Shown one piece after another: positions 1-19,930 of a DNA stretch of 64,000 nt. Location of the stretch: positions 7,626,001-7,690,000 of the forward strand of contig OZ176053.1 in NCBI GenBank assembly GCA_964247055.1, in the 5' to 3' direction. Under the pieces are notes generated by a model. The model had not been told where the DNA came from and did not search any database. It saw only the letters and a program-made list of their open reading frames with translations. The stretch comes from Paragordius varius (Eukaryota; Nematomorpha). The number at the start of each line of letters is the position of its first letter. Positions within the stretch are counted from its first letter, which is position 1. The position numbers and the translations under genes were made by a program.

Positions 1-1023
1 TCGAATTTATAAAAACCAACCACCCTTTCGGTTTCTTACCGCAAAAAGGGGTTAATTTTTTTAAAAAATATAAATATTTTGATAAAACCAGATAAAATAT
101 TAGAAAATATGTATTTGCTTACAATCTAAAAATGTCTTCATATGTTATTCTTATCATATTGTTAGATTTTAGTTAAACATGATTTTAAGACAACAAAGAA
201 ATTAAAAATATTACACCCTAAAAATGTGTATATCTATATTTTGTCACATATTTCGTTCGGCTGATATAATATATTTGCCAAATCAAAAATTAATGATAGT
301 TTTAGTTGGAGTTTATTCGCGATTAGGTTTATGTATGTATCACAAGAGTATTACAATTATTAAACCTATGTTCATGACAAAACCTTTTTTCAGCCAGATT
401 AAATATGGTATAAATGTGACAGCTTTCAAAAATTCGAAATTGTTAACCATAAAAAGTTTTTATAATTCATAGTGATTGACAATATATATAATATTATTAT
501 ATATGTAATTAAAAAAACATGTAATACAAACAATTATATTTGTTTTTTTACCTGTTCTTATATATTGCGTATGAGTAATTTAAACTTAATAACGCTTTAT
601 GAAAAAATGCAAAAAAACGAAGGAGAGGCTATAAAAAATAAAAAGAACTAAGGGGTCTCCTGCATTTTTTATATATTTTAGTATTATATAAATAAAATTA
701 TACTATGTAGAAAGGTATAAATAACAACAATTCATTGATAGTTTCTTATTTTTTTACATAAAAAGGTATTTTTTTAATCCACCTCTTTTTTTAATGGAAA
801 AAAATTGATATAAATTATAATTTATCTCATATAATTATTTTTAAGGTCAAACTTCAATTGACATATTTATATAGATGATCCTGAAAGTTAAAGATTATAA
901 ACATTGTTTAATCCACAAAAATTATGTCATGATATTCTCTACACAACTTTTAAAATGACGGAAAAATAAATTTTATATTTGACTTAAGAAACCTCATATT
1001 ATCCATTGATCTCTAATTCGATA
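1..1023. other. A+T-rich intergenic DNA, no gene seen
   Basis: Nothing convincingly coding is visible here. Open frames are short, hydrophobic and of the kind expected by chance in T-rich sequence. Several poly-T and poly-A runs are present. The promoter of the transferrin-like gene should lie at the right-hand end, but no recognisable core element stands out from the A+T-rich background. Confidence 0.4.
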
Positions 1024-7076
<6,053 letters not shown>

Positions 7077-7304
7077 ATTTAAGTTGATCTATTAAAGTGT
7101 ATACAATATTGACATAATGATTGAATAATTTCTCTTTAAAAGGAAAATTATTATATATATAAAGCAAAATTGATAAATTTTAATACTGATACATTTAGAC
7201 ATAATATTAAGTATTTTAAAGTCGATTGCATTGGCATTATAAGATCATTTTATGAATGTGTGTACCCTAGTAATATAAGATAAGATATGATATATTTGTT
7301 TAAA

Positions 7305-10300
7305 TTAAATAGGCATATGTATTTCTTCAGTTATATCAATATCTTCGTCTGATTCATCGTCCACATCCTCTTTATCCAACTAAAATTATAAAAATGTATT
7401 TTTTTGAATTTTTTTTAAAAAACCGAATAAAAAATTTTAAAATAAAATTTTCGAACTTTTTTATATATTTTTCAATTAATAGAGACACAATCCCGTGTGG
7501 GGATATGTTAACAAAATTTACTGATTACACTGGACAACGAATTTTTCTGCCACTCGAGTTTTTTGAATTTTCTGATATTTAGTATCATTTTAACAGTAAA
7601 TCTGAAATAAAAATTATAACTCGTTGGAAGAATTTTGTATAATTTGATTTTTTTGATTATGCGCCCTCTTTATCAAAATTTTATAAAAAATATTTTTCTT
7701 TGAAAATATACAAGTAATGCCCATTTGTAATATATCATTCGAAAGAGTAATAAAAACTCTATAAAATGCATACTAATATGTATTACATCGACAGTTACTA
7801 TTGGACACAAAGAGCGACAAACGCGCGAAGCGAGAGCATTTTTTTTAATTATTATATTTTTAAAACTAATGGATGAAAATAGCTCAAACTTTGTTTAAAT
7901 GGTGATGAATGTCCAAAAAGATAACACAAAAAAGTTTTTTTGATTAAAACATTTTTTTATTGCTTTTATGTCACTCAGAACAGCCATTTTTACGTTTTTT
8001 TGTTTTTTAAAAATTACCATCTCATTAATATTAATTTATTTTCTTTACAAGGCTGATAATTTCGAAATTTTAAAGATAAAAACAAAGTTTAAAGTATTTT
8101 TGATCTTTTATCGCCATTATGTAATAAATTTACAATTATAACTATGCATTTTAGTATCCATTAGGTAAAATATTTATGATAATAATTTTTATTAAAAAAG
8201 CAAACCAAAAGCTTTTTCAAACATTTTTTTTAAATTAAATACTGATATAACCCTAATAATTATATTAAAATAATTTATATGATTTTCAAATTAGTTTGTC
8301 TGTGAAAATTCTTGACTTATTTAAGGATTGAAAATTTCGACCATTTAAATCCAAATAACTTTTACATCCGATTGATTTAAATGACTTACTACCATTTAAA
8401 AGATGCAGTTTTTTGCGCTCTTTCGAATGATATAAAATATATGGCTTTATATCTAAAACTTTTAATTTTCGAAATTTCGAGTTTAATGTTAAATCGGGGT
8501 CAAAAATTATCGATAAACTTTAATAAAAAAAATTCTTCCATGCTAGACCAATTTTCTTTTCGGATAGACTATTTATGTACTTTAATGAAATAAATTTTAA
8601 ATTTACAAGAATGGCAGTTAAAAAAAGTTTAAATTTGTTGTCTGGTGTTATTAACTGATTTAAAAATTGTTGACAGATATATCGCTTTATATTCACTCTT
8701 AAGAGTAATAAAAATAATTAGATTCAAATTTTTTTATAAACAAATATTTTTTTACAAAAAATCATTTAAATAAAGCTTCAATTGTATATGAGTATAATAA
8801 ATTTTATAAATTATCTAAATATATCCCAAATGTTTTTTTTAAATTAATTTAAAACATTTTTTAACACTGACTGCCTTACAGATTGACAAATACCATATTC
8901 AACACACTTTACCTCCGTTAACTCTCTAGGCGTATAAATCCATCCCAATTGAAATCGTATTAGGATAAAAATTATAAGAACAAAGGGAAACGCCTGAGCT
9001 GCCACGGTTAATCGCACAGCCCAAAGGGCTATTAGGCATAAGAGTTGAATAAGTGTATAGAAATGGAGTTTAAATAATCCCACGTTTTTCACATAATTAA
9101 GCGTTGGGTAATGTTTCAAGGGCATTAAAAAGATGAGGATCCGGTCGAAAAATTGGATACCTAAATATGTATGTAGATTAGAAATCAGAAAAAGAAAAAA
9201 AAATGTTAAAATATGGAGAATAGATAGATAAATTAATGGGAAATTCCAAATTTAAAATAATTCGTAAAAAAACGTAAACCCGGATATATGGAATATATTA
9301 ACAGAGTAATAAATTGTCAAACCTTTAAGAGAGGACACACCCATATACAAAAATATGCCAAATAATACAGCGGTTGGAATTTTTTGGAGATAAACGCTAA
9401 AAAACATGGAAAGCCCAATACATAAGGAAACCATAAAAGCAGTTACTCTTTGCTCCAAAACGCCTGTCATAAGGTAAAAAAAGTATTATATACCATTATA
9501 AAAATGTCAATCGTCTTTAAATTTCATGTAACAAATTAATATAATATCTAACCTATATGTCGCACAAATTGATGTGAAATTTAATTTTTTTTAAAACAAG
9601 AATAATTAAACCAATGATTGCGGGTGGTTCCCCAGGAGCACGAAGTTTGCTAAAAACGGTGAGACTAGATACATGGGCAAGACTTCGCACAGTAGCGCCA
9701 CTCACAAAGGGTAATCCCATAAAAGAATGGATTAAGGGTAAAGTGCCTGTAATAATATTTAATTTATTTCATCATACGACAATATACAGAATCGATTTTC
9801 ATTAAAAACAGCATTTGCATATTTTATATAAGGTACGAAACAAAATTTATTTACCTAGGACGAGTAAATCCAAATTATAGCCAGCACCTTTGATAAATCT
9901 GCGATCTTTACGATTTACTATAAGGCAGGTAATCATACCTAAAACAAGTGTAAGAAAATCACATATATTCATTCATAATGAAAAAGAAAAAATAAGTTGT
10001 CTTACCCTCTAAAAATATTAGGATAAATATCATGAGAGCTGGTAATATAGCGAAAAATATTTGGGCAACGGATAGATTGGTGTAATAGTATGATGGTATA
10101 TTTGCATTTGATGTTGAATAAATTCCATTTAGATTCGATGATTTTACATCTATAAGTGATAAATAGAGCATAAATTTAGAAAAGGGGGTAATTTAAGATT
10201 TTTTACATATTATAGAATATAACCTTGAGAAATGGATGTTTTGTAAAGCGGTTTTGAACCACCATGAAGTGGTCTAACACTCCAACTTCGTTTTTCTGGA

Positions 10301-13300
10301 GCAGTTGGTGTCACATGACTAGGAACATTTAATTTGGGTATATAAACATTTTTGCCCACCGCATAAGCAAATGCTATCATGGAGAGTATGGCTATTGGTA
10401 CACCGAAATCGGCTAAAAATCTTCGGGCCCCTTTAGTTTTAATGAATAGAAAAAATTTCAACTCAAAAAATAGTTTTATTGGTAGACAAAAAAATTGCAA
10501 GACTTTGGGTGCAAAAAAAATTTGAAGTATATAAAAATGAGTTTATTTTGAAATTGAACATTTTTTATTCGATTTTGCTAAAAATATCAAATTGCTCATA
10601 AGATTACGGAAAAGTATTCAGATATATGTTAACTTTAATCCAATTACCAAAAAAAGCTCTCGAATTCTGAAAAAATTTGGTACAAATATATTTGATCCAA
10701 ATAACAAAATAATTTATATACCTCGACCAAAGAATTTGCTATTGCGAAACACTTTGAGGAAATAGGCTATGAAAAATGTGCCAAACATTAATAACGTACA
10801 GAAAAGGGCCGTATTTGGACGAATGATCTTGAAAACTTGAATCAATCTAAAGAGTGATTATTTTTTGAAAAAGATATTATACTTCATTTAAAATAATTTT
10901 ATTTTTTGTATCAAATTAGCAGAAGTTTTATAAAAAAAGAGACAATTCAAGGAACTATACTCTGCAATTTATCGTAAAATTACCGTTCATAATTGGTGTA
11001 TTGTTGAGTTGTTATATCACTTAGTATGTATCGTTTTGGATACTTGAAATAGTAATAAGGTATTTGGTATACATAATTGTTGTATGATTGTAAGCTGGTG
11101 GCGTTAGAGCTACTATTATTAAAATTAGAATTTCCACCACTAATGGGTACTTTATAGGGTTCTAACATAGATGTTAGCACACTAATATTATGTTGTAATG
11201 AAACGGATGCTGATGCTGATGAATAATTATTCGTATTTATTGGTGGGAGTAAAGATGTCGTTGCTTTATGTCCTATGCTAGAATAACTCATGAAAGTTAA
11301 AACTAACACAGGTTGTTGAAGGAGCATAGAAGGGGGTATGGTCACATTCAGGTGACAGTAATCGGGAAGTAAGGGATGCCTTTGATATGTCTAACCATAA
11401 ACGAAAAAGAACAAAGCCAATATAATATGCCATTTACAATTCACCTTAAATAATTCAAAATCACCATTGAACAATTCAAATTCACCCTCGATCAATTCAA
11501 ATTCACCCTCAAATAAATTATGTGTTTAAATTAAAAATTCCTATATTTTTATATATTTTTAAAAAATAAAATTTGGTTTTAAATCAAATAATACAGGAAA
11601 AATAATAAACTATCCCATAAAGATGTATTTCATATTAAAAATGAGTTATATTAGTTCGATAACATATAATTTATTTTTAGGGTGAATTTGTATTGTTCAA
11701 GGGTGAATTTGAATTATTAAAGGGTGAACTTGAACTGTAAATGGTATAATTGGAAGAATTATAAATTTACAAAGATATGAATGCGAGAAATTTTTTGTTC
11801 CAATATTGTTCAATATTTAATCTGTTTACCCTTAAAAACAAACTCATTGGATTTGAGTTTAGTTGACAAGCGCTAGTTTGATTGAAAAAGGGTATGGATA
11901 TATTTTTAAGGTGTATTAAAAGTTTATGTATTCAGAATATAAGTAATAATAAGCTATTACAGATTAATTTGGGTAATTTTACCTCTTTAAGATTGTAAAA
12001 CGTTTCATATATGAAGATGAAGGATATCAAAATGGAAAAAATTTCTTGGATAAATCGCGTTAAGTAACGGATAAGGACACCCGCCTGGGCAGCTAAAAAT
12101 ATGATTGTTATGACAAAGACCCACATAGCAACCCAAACGCGGTACGATAAGTAATTTATTTGATTCTGTTTGCTAAACTGTATGAAAAAATTGAAAAGTT
12201 TTATATAAATCATTTACAATAAAAATTAAAATTATAGAGCAAAAGGTAAAAACCAAAAGACAAATTTTTTGAAAAAGACAACCATACCTTTTCAAATCTA
12301 ATTTTTCCCAAATAAATAAAACTATGTTAAATTATATAATTAAGTCCCTATTTTCTTTAAGAAAATGCTTGTCTTTAAGCTTTTACGTTTTTTGTCTGTA
12401 TAATTTCATTTGTTTGCTATAACAACCATTATTTTACAAACTTTGTAAAGGCTATCTTCAAATATTAACATGGGGCCAGTAGCTCCTACTATAGCCAAGG
12501 GTTGCCCACTAAAAAGGGCAAATATACACCCTCCGACGCAAGTTGCAATCATCATCTCAGAAACTCCCATCCAGTTTTCTGTAGTATAACCTTAACAAAA
12601 GGGATATATATATATATATATATATGGCAAAATCAGATGCAATTTCAAATAAATTATTAAAATTTGACAAAATTAAAATATGCGAAGGAGACTTAAAATA
12701 AAAAATACTTTCATTAAGATATTTTTTATCCTGGCATATTTTATATATAGTCTAAATCTAAATATAATATAAGAAGCTAACATCTTTACTTTTAATTTCA
12801 ACAAAAGCATAAATAAATGTTTAATGGAAATTAAGCAAGAAAATATGGTTGTAATACAAATCAAAACCGGTAAATCTTTACTCCGTATATTTCCTAATTT
12901 TATAATTTTTCCGATATATGAACCAAAATGGCATTAGGTTTGCCAAATATTTATATCAACATAACAGGGTTGATGTTTACTAAGCTTTAAAAAATATTAC
13001 ATTTCCATAAAATTTATATTTTTTGTTTTAAACAAAAAAAAAACGTAAATTGAATCGCATACTCAATATTCCGCCAAATGTTATGCAGGGCGAGAGGCAA
13101 GCAAAATAAATAAATATAAACGTTGATGCGCATTGGAGGTGGAAGGCATTGGTGAAATCCGTTTTATAAAATGGGAGTTTACGCTTGACATCATTGATTA
13201 AACCTGCACAAAAAAAACGAGAATTATGTCAAATAATTTATATATATACATATAACCTATTTAAAATATAATTCAGTATTTAGTTGGTTAAATTTTATAA

Positions 13301-16300
13301 TATGATTAAAATCTTTTAGTTTTGTACTAACCTCCAAAAGGTTTTCTCCATTCCCATTTATTTGGTTTGGTGTCATCCTCTTTGTCTTTAACAATGTCAT
13401 CCTTTTTGGATTTCTCGTCTAAATGGGTTTAAATATGATAATCACACGTATCATAATTAAAATTAAAGATGAATTTGTACGCTTATATATGCATCTATGG
13501 CAGTGACTATGACCCCTTATAAAAATAGGCAGTCAAAATATTTATCAAAACAAACGGTGAAAATTAAGATTTTGGCAAAAATATTGTCACTTTTCAAATG
13601 ATTTTTATGCGGCGGCTTATTTAATAAAACAATAATGCAAATTTTTTGAAAATAACTAATTATTCAAAATCAATTCAACAGGATCAAATTCGATAATTAT
13701 CAAGATACAACGTAAATAACTGTTTGTGTTATTATTTTACCGTTTATGAACGAGAATGATCGCAATTATAAGCAATCAATGGGTTATTAATCTTTGTGCG
13801 GTCAAAACCCAATCCTAAAATTTTTTTTATGTAAAAATAGTACCTAATCCTTTATCCTTGCCCCATTCTTTTTGATCTTTGGCTAAGCGTTTTTTTAACA
13901 ATTGTTCTTTATACAACGATGAGATGGGCATCAGAGTAGAGCGTCCAAAATCTCCTGGAGGCAAAACAATAGCATCTTTCAACATATTGTTGAAGGCTGA
14001 AGTTAATTCTTTGCATGTTTGCGCCTTGTATGCTATGCTATTGAAAGACTATATGATGCAAAATAAAATAGTATATGTGCATGTATTAATCTATAAAATC
14101 AAATGAAATTCTTTTCATTCTAATTATACAATTTTAATGAAACTATTTTTAACAAACATTTTCATTATAAAATATTCAAATTAAATAAAACATCTCCCCT
14201 ATTAAAGCCAAAAAAAACTAATTTAAGCTACCAATTGTTTTGAAAAAAAAGATATCCTCACCTCATTAGAAAGAAGTGTTGCAAACGAACGACCCAACTC
14301 TTTGTAATCAGGTTCTTGAATAGTAGCAAATTGATTTGTACCCACGCCGCCCATTGCTGCCGTATCTCTAAACTGATCATCCATGAATTGCGTAGGCAAA
14401 GGCGAAATATTACAACTGCCACGTCTTGAAGGCATAGATGTCCTAGTGCTAACATCGCATTTATCGCTTAAAGAATCAATTTTATGGCGGCGACGTGTGA
14501 TGGATGATTGAATGATGGGTGTCATAGGTCGGTTAATATCATCATTTTCATTATCGTTATTATTATTGGCAAAATATTTATTAGTTGTGGGAGATGATAT
14601 TAAATTGTTATTGTTGGATTGAGTAATGGGAAACATGGAAGTTGGTATAGTTCCTCTTTGTGGTCCCAAAAGTATGAAAATGAATCTACACACACATATA
14701 TATATATAAAGACAAGAACAGTTAGATCATATATAAATCAAAAACGCAACATTCCAATCCAAATTGATCACCAACTTTCGTATAATATACAAAATTAATT
14801 AATAATATAAAAAACATGGATTTTAAAGTATTAAATATGATTGAAAAATATTCGCCATATATATCCAAAATGACTTTATTTTAAGAAAAATTACTTCTAA
14901 TCATATATTATTAAATCAATAAAACATTTATACTAAACACAAATAAAAAGTAAAGTATAAAGACTATCCAAAAAATGTTTCATACCTAACCGGTATATTT
15001 TCATCTTCCATGACACCAGAAGGGAAATTCACCGCCCTTTGAAGTCGAACAAAAACTGTAACACAACGGGTAGCAAGAAATGCGGCACCACCCACCATTA
15101 CTAAGGCACCCTCCTGAATAAAACATGTCGTTTGGCCCTCCGACCATGTAAAAGATGATGATTTTCTTCGCAAAAAATTTCCGACACCCATACTACCTAA
15201 ATATAATTAGTTTGGTAATACGTGCTTAAAATTTTGTATTTCTATAAACGTTCATATTTCCCAACGCTTTTTAGAAAGAGTTATATTTAAAAACTAGTGA
15301 AAATTATAATAAAAACAATTTATTTTAAAATCGGTAGATAATCAAAGAATATAAATTGGTAGAATATAACTTCGTTTGCGTCCAGATTTTTTAATTTTGA
15401 TGGCTTCTTTGCTACCATAAACAAGGCGTGGATAGCGATTTATCAAAGAATTGCATAACAACCGCAAGTAATTAATTATACGGCGCAGTAAATTTAATTT
15501 TCTTCGATTGTTTAGAGATTCTAAAGCAACATATTTTATAGATAACAAACATCTCTAGATATTAAACATAAAGTGTAAAATGTTTTTCCTAGAATTATAC
15601 TTGGTAGGGTTGAGGTTGTCAAATTTGATTTTGTGAAAGAAGGCCTTCCATTTTCTAAGCTTTTGGAGTTAGATCCATTTTCAACTCCATTTTTAACCGT
15701 ATTTTCAGGTAAAAATTTGATAGAAACTTCTTCTAGTTTTGGATTGTCTGAAACGAAATTATCATTTTTATTATTATTGTAATCCTTTTGATTTTCCATG
15801 TTTGAAGAATGAAAATTTGTATATCCATTTCCCATTGGTAAATGCGTATCTTTAATATGCTTTATACCATTAGTTGTTTTGTCCAGGTTTGTGACGTTTT
15901 TTTCACCAGTATTAAGGTCGAATGTTTTAGATTTTGAGCTGATGAGGTATTATTTGGGTCGCAAAATATTAAAATATAAAAATTTAAATGATAAAATTAG
16001 TGAACTTTACAAATTTATAATATAAATGGTAAGGCTCTTTTATAACGTCTAAATATAATATAATATTATACTACAACATCTAATATAAAAAACCGAATAT
16101 AAATATTAGCAAAAATGTTAATTTACCGGGGAAACGTTAGTAAAGAGAGAATCTGTTTTGCGTCTGGAATGAATGACGTTTTGGTGTGAATTTGTCTAAA
16201 AAAATTTTATAATATTGATTCCTTGATATATATGTTTTTTTTAAAAAAATTCCAAAATTAGAATATATAAATATACCGATGTGGTTTCATAAGGCAATTT

Positions 16301-17755
16301 ATAAGTGGCAAAAATTGATCAAGTTCTATATGTTCATTGTCTCTGACCTCACAAGCAATTTTGTGCATTATTTCGGAGTATTCGATTTCTTCCATATCCA
16401 ATATAACAGTACCTGAGATTAATAAAATCATTAAATAATTAAAAAAAGTTTTTTTATCACTTTAATGTATATTAATTTGTTGACAATGTAACAATAAAAT
16501 TTACAAAACATAAAAACATAATAGATAAAGACGTTTTTTCCATGATTGACTTTGATGTGGTGAGTTTTTGTAAAAAGTTACATATAAATTTTGCATGTTA
16601 CAAAATAAATTTATCTCTCATATAAAGCTATATAATGTACTGAGTCATCCATAACATTGATGTAACTAGATATACCATTTGCGCTTTAAGTGTGCCCTTC
16701 AACACTTCAAATTGGGCCTTGAATTGTTCAAGTTAGTCGTTGAAAACTTCAAGTTAGTCTTTCAAGATTTTACGGTCGTCCTTAAACTTTTTAAGTTTGG
16801 ATTTAACCATAAATTTTGCATGTATTAATTTATTATTTCTGACCTAATTTTCTTAATTTAAAATTAATTTTCCATTTAAAAACCAATTTGTTTTGAACTA
16901 ATTTTTTCCACTTCAACAATATTATTCAATTATAAATGTTTTTAACAAAAAACTCTAATTCCAGAGAAAACGTATATAACTTAATAAAGATATACGGTTT
17001 CTGAATGATCAAAATGAAGTAAAAGTTTGTTTAAATCACAAGAATAGGTTAAAATGATAAAATATATGATTAATACACGGTTAGATTAATAAAAGTTAAA
17101 AACAAATTAAAAAAGTTGAAAGACAAACTTGAAATGTTCAAGGAACAACTTGATATGTTGGACCAACTTGAAGTGCAAATGGTATATATCCACCTTAAAA
17201 TTCACCGTAAATATAAATAAAAGGGGGTACAACTCATTTCTTTTAAAGATAATATAAAAATGGATTTGATTCTATGCTTTATGTAAAAATTGTGGAGGGA
17301 ATTATATTATTTCATGGAAAGAAAACTCAGAATCTGGAGCCCTAATTATTACCTACCTACCTATCTATTTACTTGGGTAGAAATCGGGTTATACATATGT
17401 TAACATATTTAGTTCAAAAAAACCTCTGAATCTTAAGTTTACATTTTAATAATTAAAGCATACCCGTTTCTAATCGTTTTCTGAGTTCAGCCAATCCATG
17501 GAATGATAAGATTGGAACATGCGGTTTTCCCCACCGGGCAGAATTTTCTTCCAAATCCTCTTCGTATTTTATCCAACGTGCAATCTCGCGCCAATAATGA
17601 TGGCCTGAAATGCCATATTCCTCCATGCAATATTCATCGAGTTGAACGAAAAGCTATGCATATTGGTTGGCGTTATGAATAAAATTATATATTTTTTTTT
17701 GAAAAAAAGACAATCGACATCCTTTTTTAAACCTTAGTTTTTTCTAAATTGTTAA

Positions 17756-17813
<58 letters not shown>

Positions 17814-19826
17814 GAATGTTATATTAAATTCAGTTTTTCGGACCCTAAAACAGAAAATCGTTCTAAAAAGTATGGTTGTCCTTTAGATTTTACATTTTGT
17901 CTGTATAGTTTCAATTTTACCATTAAAATAATGATTTATATGTAATGACATGATTAATTCTATACATTAACTTTATTGGTAAAATTTGAAATCTAAGAGT
18001 TCATCTTCGCATTTTATAATTATTACATATAGTAACTATATTTGGTCATATATGCGATTATAAAAATTAAAATTAATTAATTATATTTCGAAGACATGAT
18101 TTGATATAATAAATTATTTTTTTATATTAAAAATAGCATTTATTCTAGCGATGTTAACTTTGTCTGAAACGTATGCCACAAAATTTTGCGTATATTAAAT
18201 AAAATATGTACACAGTTTGCAAAAAAAGTTTATCATTTTTCTATTTTTTTAAAGTTATCGTTAACCTTATTTTATTTAGTATCGTACAAAAATAAAATTA
18301 ACTCATAGTCTCTTTTTGTGGTTAATAAAGTAAATTAAACTACTTGGAATTCAAAAATATGAAAAATTAAAAATATTGAGCAAAAAAAAACAATTAAAAT
18401 GATTTCATTATCAAATTTTAAAATACCGTAATTAAAACAAAGTCAAAAACAGTTTCATTCTCTAATATATATTTTAAAATAAAATGCATTAACGCAGAAA
18501 TAAAAATTTTAATTTTACAAAAAAACTATGGTTTTAAAAACCATAATTAAGCAAAAGTATGATAAGATCTGTTTAACCGATTGCATAAAAAACGGGAAAT
18601 CATTTTTGCTGACCCCAATTCTATTAGTTTGGTTCCATATGTTAGGCTAATTTTTTATCACAATACGAATTAATGGCCATAAAAATAAAAAAGTAAAAAT
18701 AATAATATAAATTGTAAAATTTATTACATTAAACTATATCCAAAATCTTTGATACATGGTAGTATCTTTTTTAATTCTGGATAAACTAAAAACAAAAGAT
18801 AATATTGATAATATATAATTAACACAACATTATCAAAATAATTATAAAATATGATAAGTTGACATTGTCGCAAAAATTGATAGGAATTAAAAAATTTTAG
18901 TTTAAAAAACCCACGTTAAATGCAAAACCGAAATTTCGTTAAATTTTACCTTGTAATTTTTTTCTTTCGAGGAAGGATTTTCGTTGCTAGGCGATTCCAA
19001 CATAGCGTCAGGTTCAAACGTTATCTTACTAGTTTTATGTTTAGCATAAACAGGTATAGTATCAGCATTGGGAAGCGATGTTCCGAATTGCGAACTAATT
19101 CGGCGCCTACTTATTCCAGGATGATTTTCCGCATGATGAGGTGCCCCTACAAATCAATAAAAATCATGTCAATGTATCTTTTTGAATACATTTATAAATC
19201 TAAGAAGTAATGGTAAAAAATTTATTTGTACAATATTAAAAAATGATACTTTAACCAAGAGGATAATGTTACTACTGGGATATTTTTAGAGGTAGTTTTC
19301 CAAAGTAATTATATGCATTTAATACAAAAATATTTTATTTTTGTTATTTATTTTGGGAATAAGTTTTTTGACACTAGAAAATAAAACATTAAAATTAGTT
19401 TATTTTATTATATATATAAATATATATTTATTGGTTAATAAATCCTAATATCAAAATCTTTTATAATTTATTCATACCATGTTTAAAAAATTCTTTGGAA
19501 GGCATGTTTTCACCAATATAACGGTGATTTTTTTCATTTGTGGTTAAATTATTATCACTGATATGGGACTGTTTAAAACGACGTTTTCGAGAACGATTTG
19601 GATTCGCTGTATGATGACTGGCTAATTCATCATTACCGTTTCCAGATATATTCTGTTCAAAATGTTGAACACCAAAAGGCGTAAATTTAATAGGCTCATT
19701 TTCTGATTCATCTACGTATGTTCGATTAATATAAGTTTGAGATAACGCTGTGTCCATATCTTTAGTATCGCTTGGACCTGGCTTATCATTAGAATCACCA
19801 TTGATTTCAAAGGATTTGTTCTCCAT
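7305..19826 (-). CDS. SLC4 bicarbonate transporter A, 1464 aa, 23 exons
   Basis: SLC4 proteins move bicarbonate/carbonate across plasma membranes. Exons (5' to 3'): 19478-19826, 18950-19146, 17464-17653, 16277-16412, 16127-16195, 15601-15938, 15371-15520, 14986-15196, 14262-14685, 13844-14048, 13332-13418, 13063-13203, 12442-12590, 11983-12165, 10984-11390, 10722-10846, 10224-10430, 10006-10149, 9855-9938, 9612-9746, 9323-9463, 8913-9160, 7305-7379; all phases close. The cytosolic domain has [28 protein letters not shown] and RFIFILLGP; the membrane domain starts near residue 790 with [84 protein letters not shown] and [15 protein letters not shown]. Extracellular loop 3 is long (~135 aa) and rich in N-X-S/T sites; exon 9 adds an Asn-rich cytosolic linker. 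[12 protein letters not shown] and SLKGIQFFDR resemble Na+-coupled members, while TM8 carries Glu as in anion exchangers; ion coupling cannot be called. Exons 5-7 are least sure. Confidence 0.9.
7690..8470. repeat. Inverted-repeat (foldback-like) sequence in the last intron of SLC4 A
   Basis: A 17-bp stretch, TATATCATTCGAAAGAG at 7731-7747, recurs as an exact inverted copy at 8418-8434. Flanking sequence on both sides matches imperfectly in the same inverted register. The 1.5-kb intron (7380-8912) is otherwise A+T-rich and non-coding, apart from a small G+C-rich patch near 7810 (GCGCGAAGCGAGAGC). Element ends and target duplications were not found. Confidence 0.4.
11426..11747. mobile_element. 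MITE family 1, copy in SLC4 A intron 14
   Basis: The ends are inverted copies of ATACCATTTACAATTCA, with one substitution on the left. Inside each end lie several tandem ~20-bp units of the type AATTCAAATTCACCCTCGA, pointing inward in opposite orientation. The A+T-rich core contains AATAAATTATGTG and its inverted counterpart ATAATTTATTTTTAGGG. No coding capacity. Sister copies lie in SLC4 B introns at 31331, 31646 and 36160. Confidence 0.7.
16671..17186. mobile_element. MITE family 2, copy in SLC4 A intron 3
   Basis: It starts TATACCATTTGCGCTTTAAG and ends with the inverted form CTTGAAGTGCAAATGGTATA. Each arm holds tandem ~21-bp units related to TCCTTGAACACTTCAAGTTG. It lies wholly inside the intron between exons 4 and 3. 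The outer TA is a plausible target duplication. It shares the ATACCATTT terminus with family 1 but not its inner repeat unit. A second copy is at 25741-26376. Confidence 0.7.
17755..17811. repeat. (CA)n(TA)n microsatellite
   Basis: A run of about ten CA units passes directly into about twenty TA units, in the intron between exons 2 and 3 of SLC4 A. Length is probably polymorphic. Confidence 0.9.
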
Positions 19827-19930
19827 TTTTCAACGAATTTATTGGAAATGCAAACACTACTGTGAAAAAATAAAATAAAATTATGTCATATGGTTAGGCG
19901 CATGATTGAGAATAGAGCTATTTAAATTCA
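19827..19930. promoter_or_regulatory. Shared divergent promoter region, SLC4 A and small gene
   Basis: Only 104 bp separate the start codon of SLC4 A (19826, minus) from that of the small gene (19931, plus). Promoter elements and both 5' leaders must fit here or overlap the genes, unless unseen upstream exons exist. No TATA box can be singled out in the A+T-rich sequence. Confidence 0.4.

Noticed and set aside
224-472. 82-codon plus-strand frame at the left edge
   Set aside because: Hydrophobic low-complexity translation with no motif or splice support.
16671-17186. CRISPR-like look of ~21-bp direct repeats
   Set aside because: The units are head-to-tail with no unique spacers, sit in two opposed arms of one element, and the DNA is eukaryotic.
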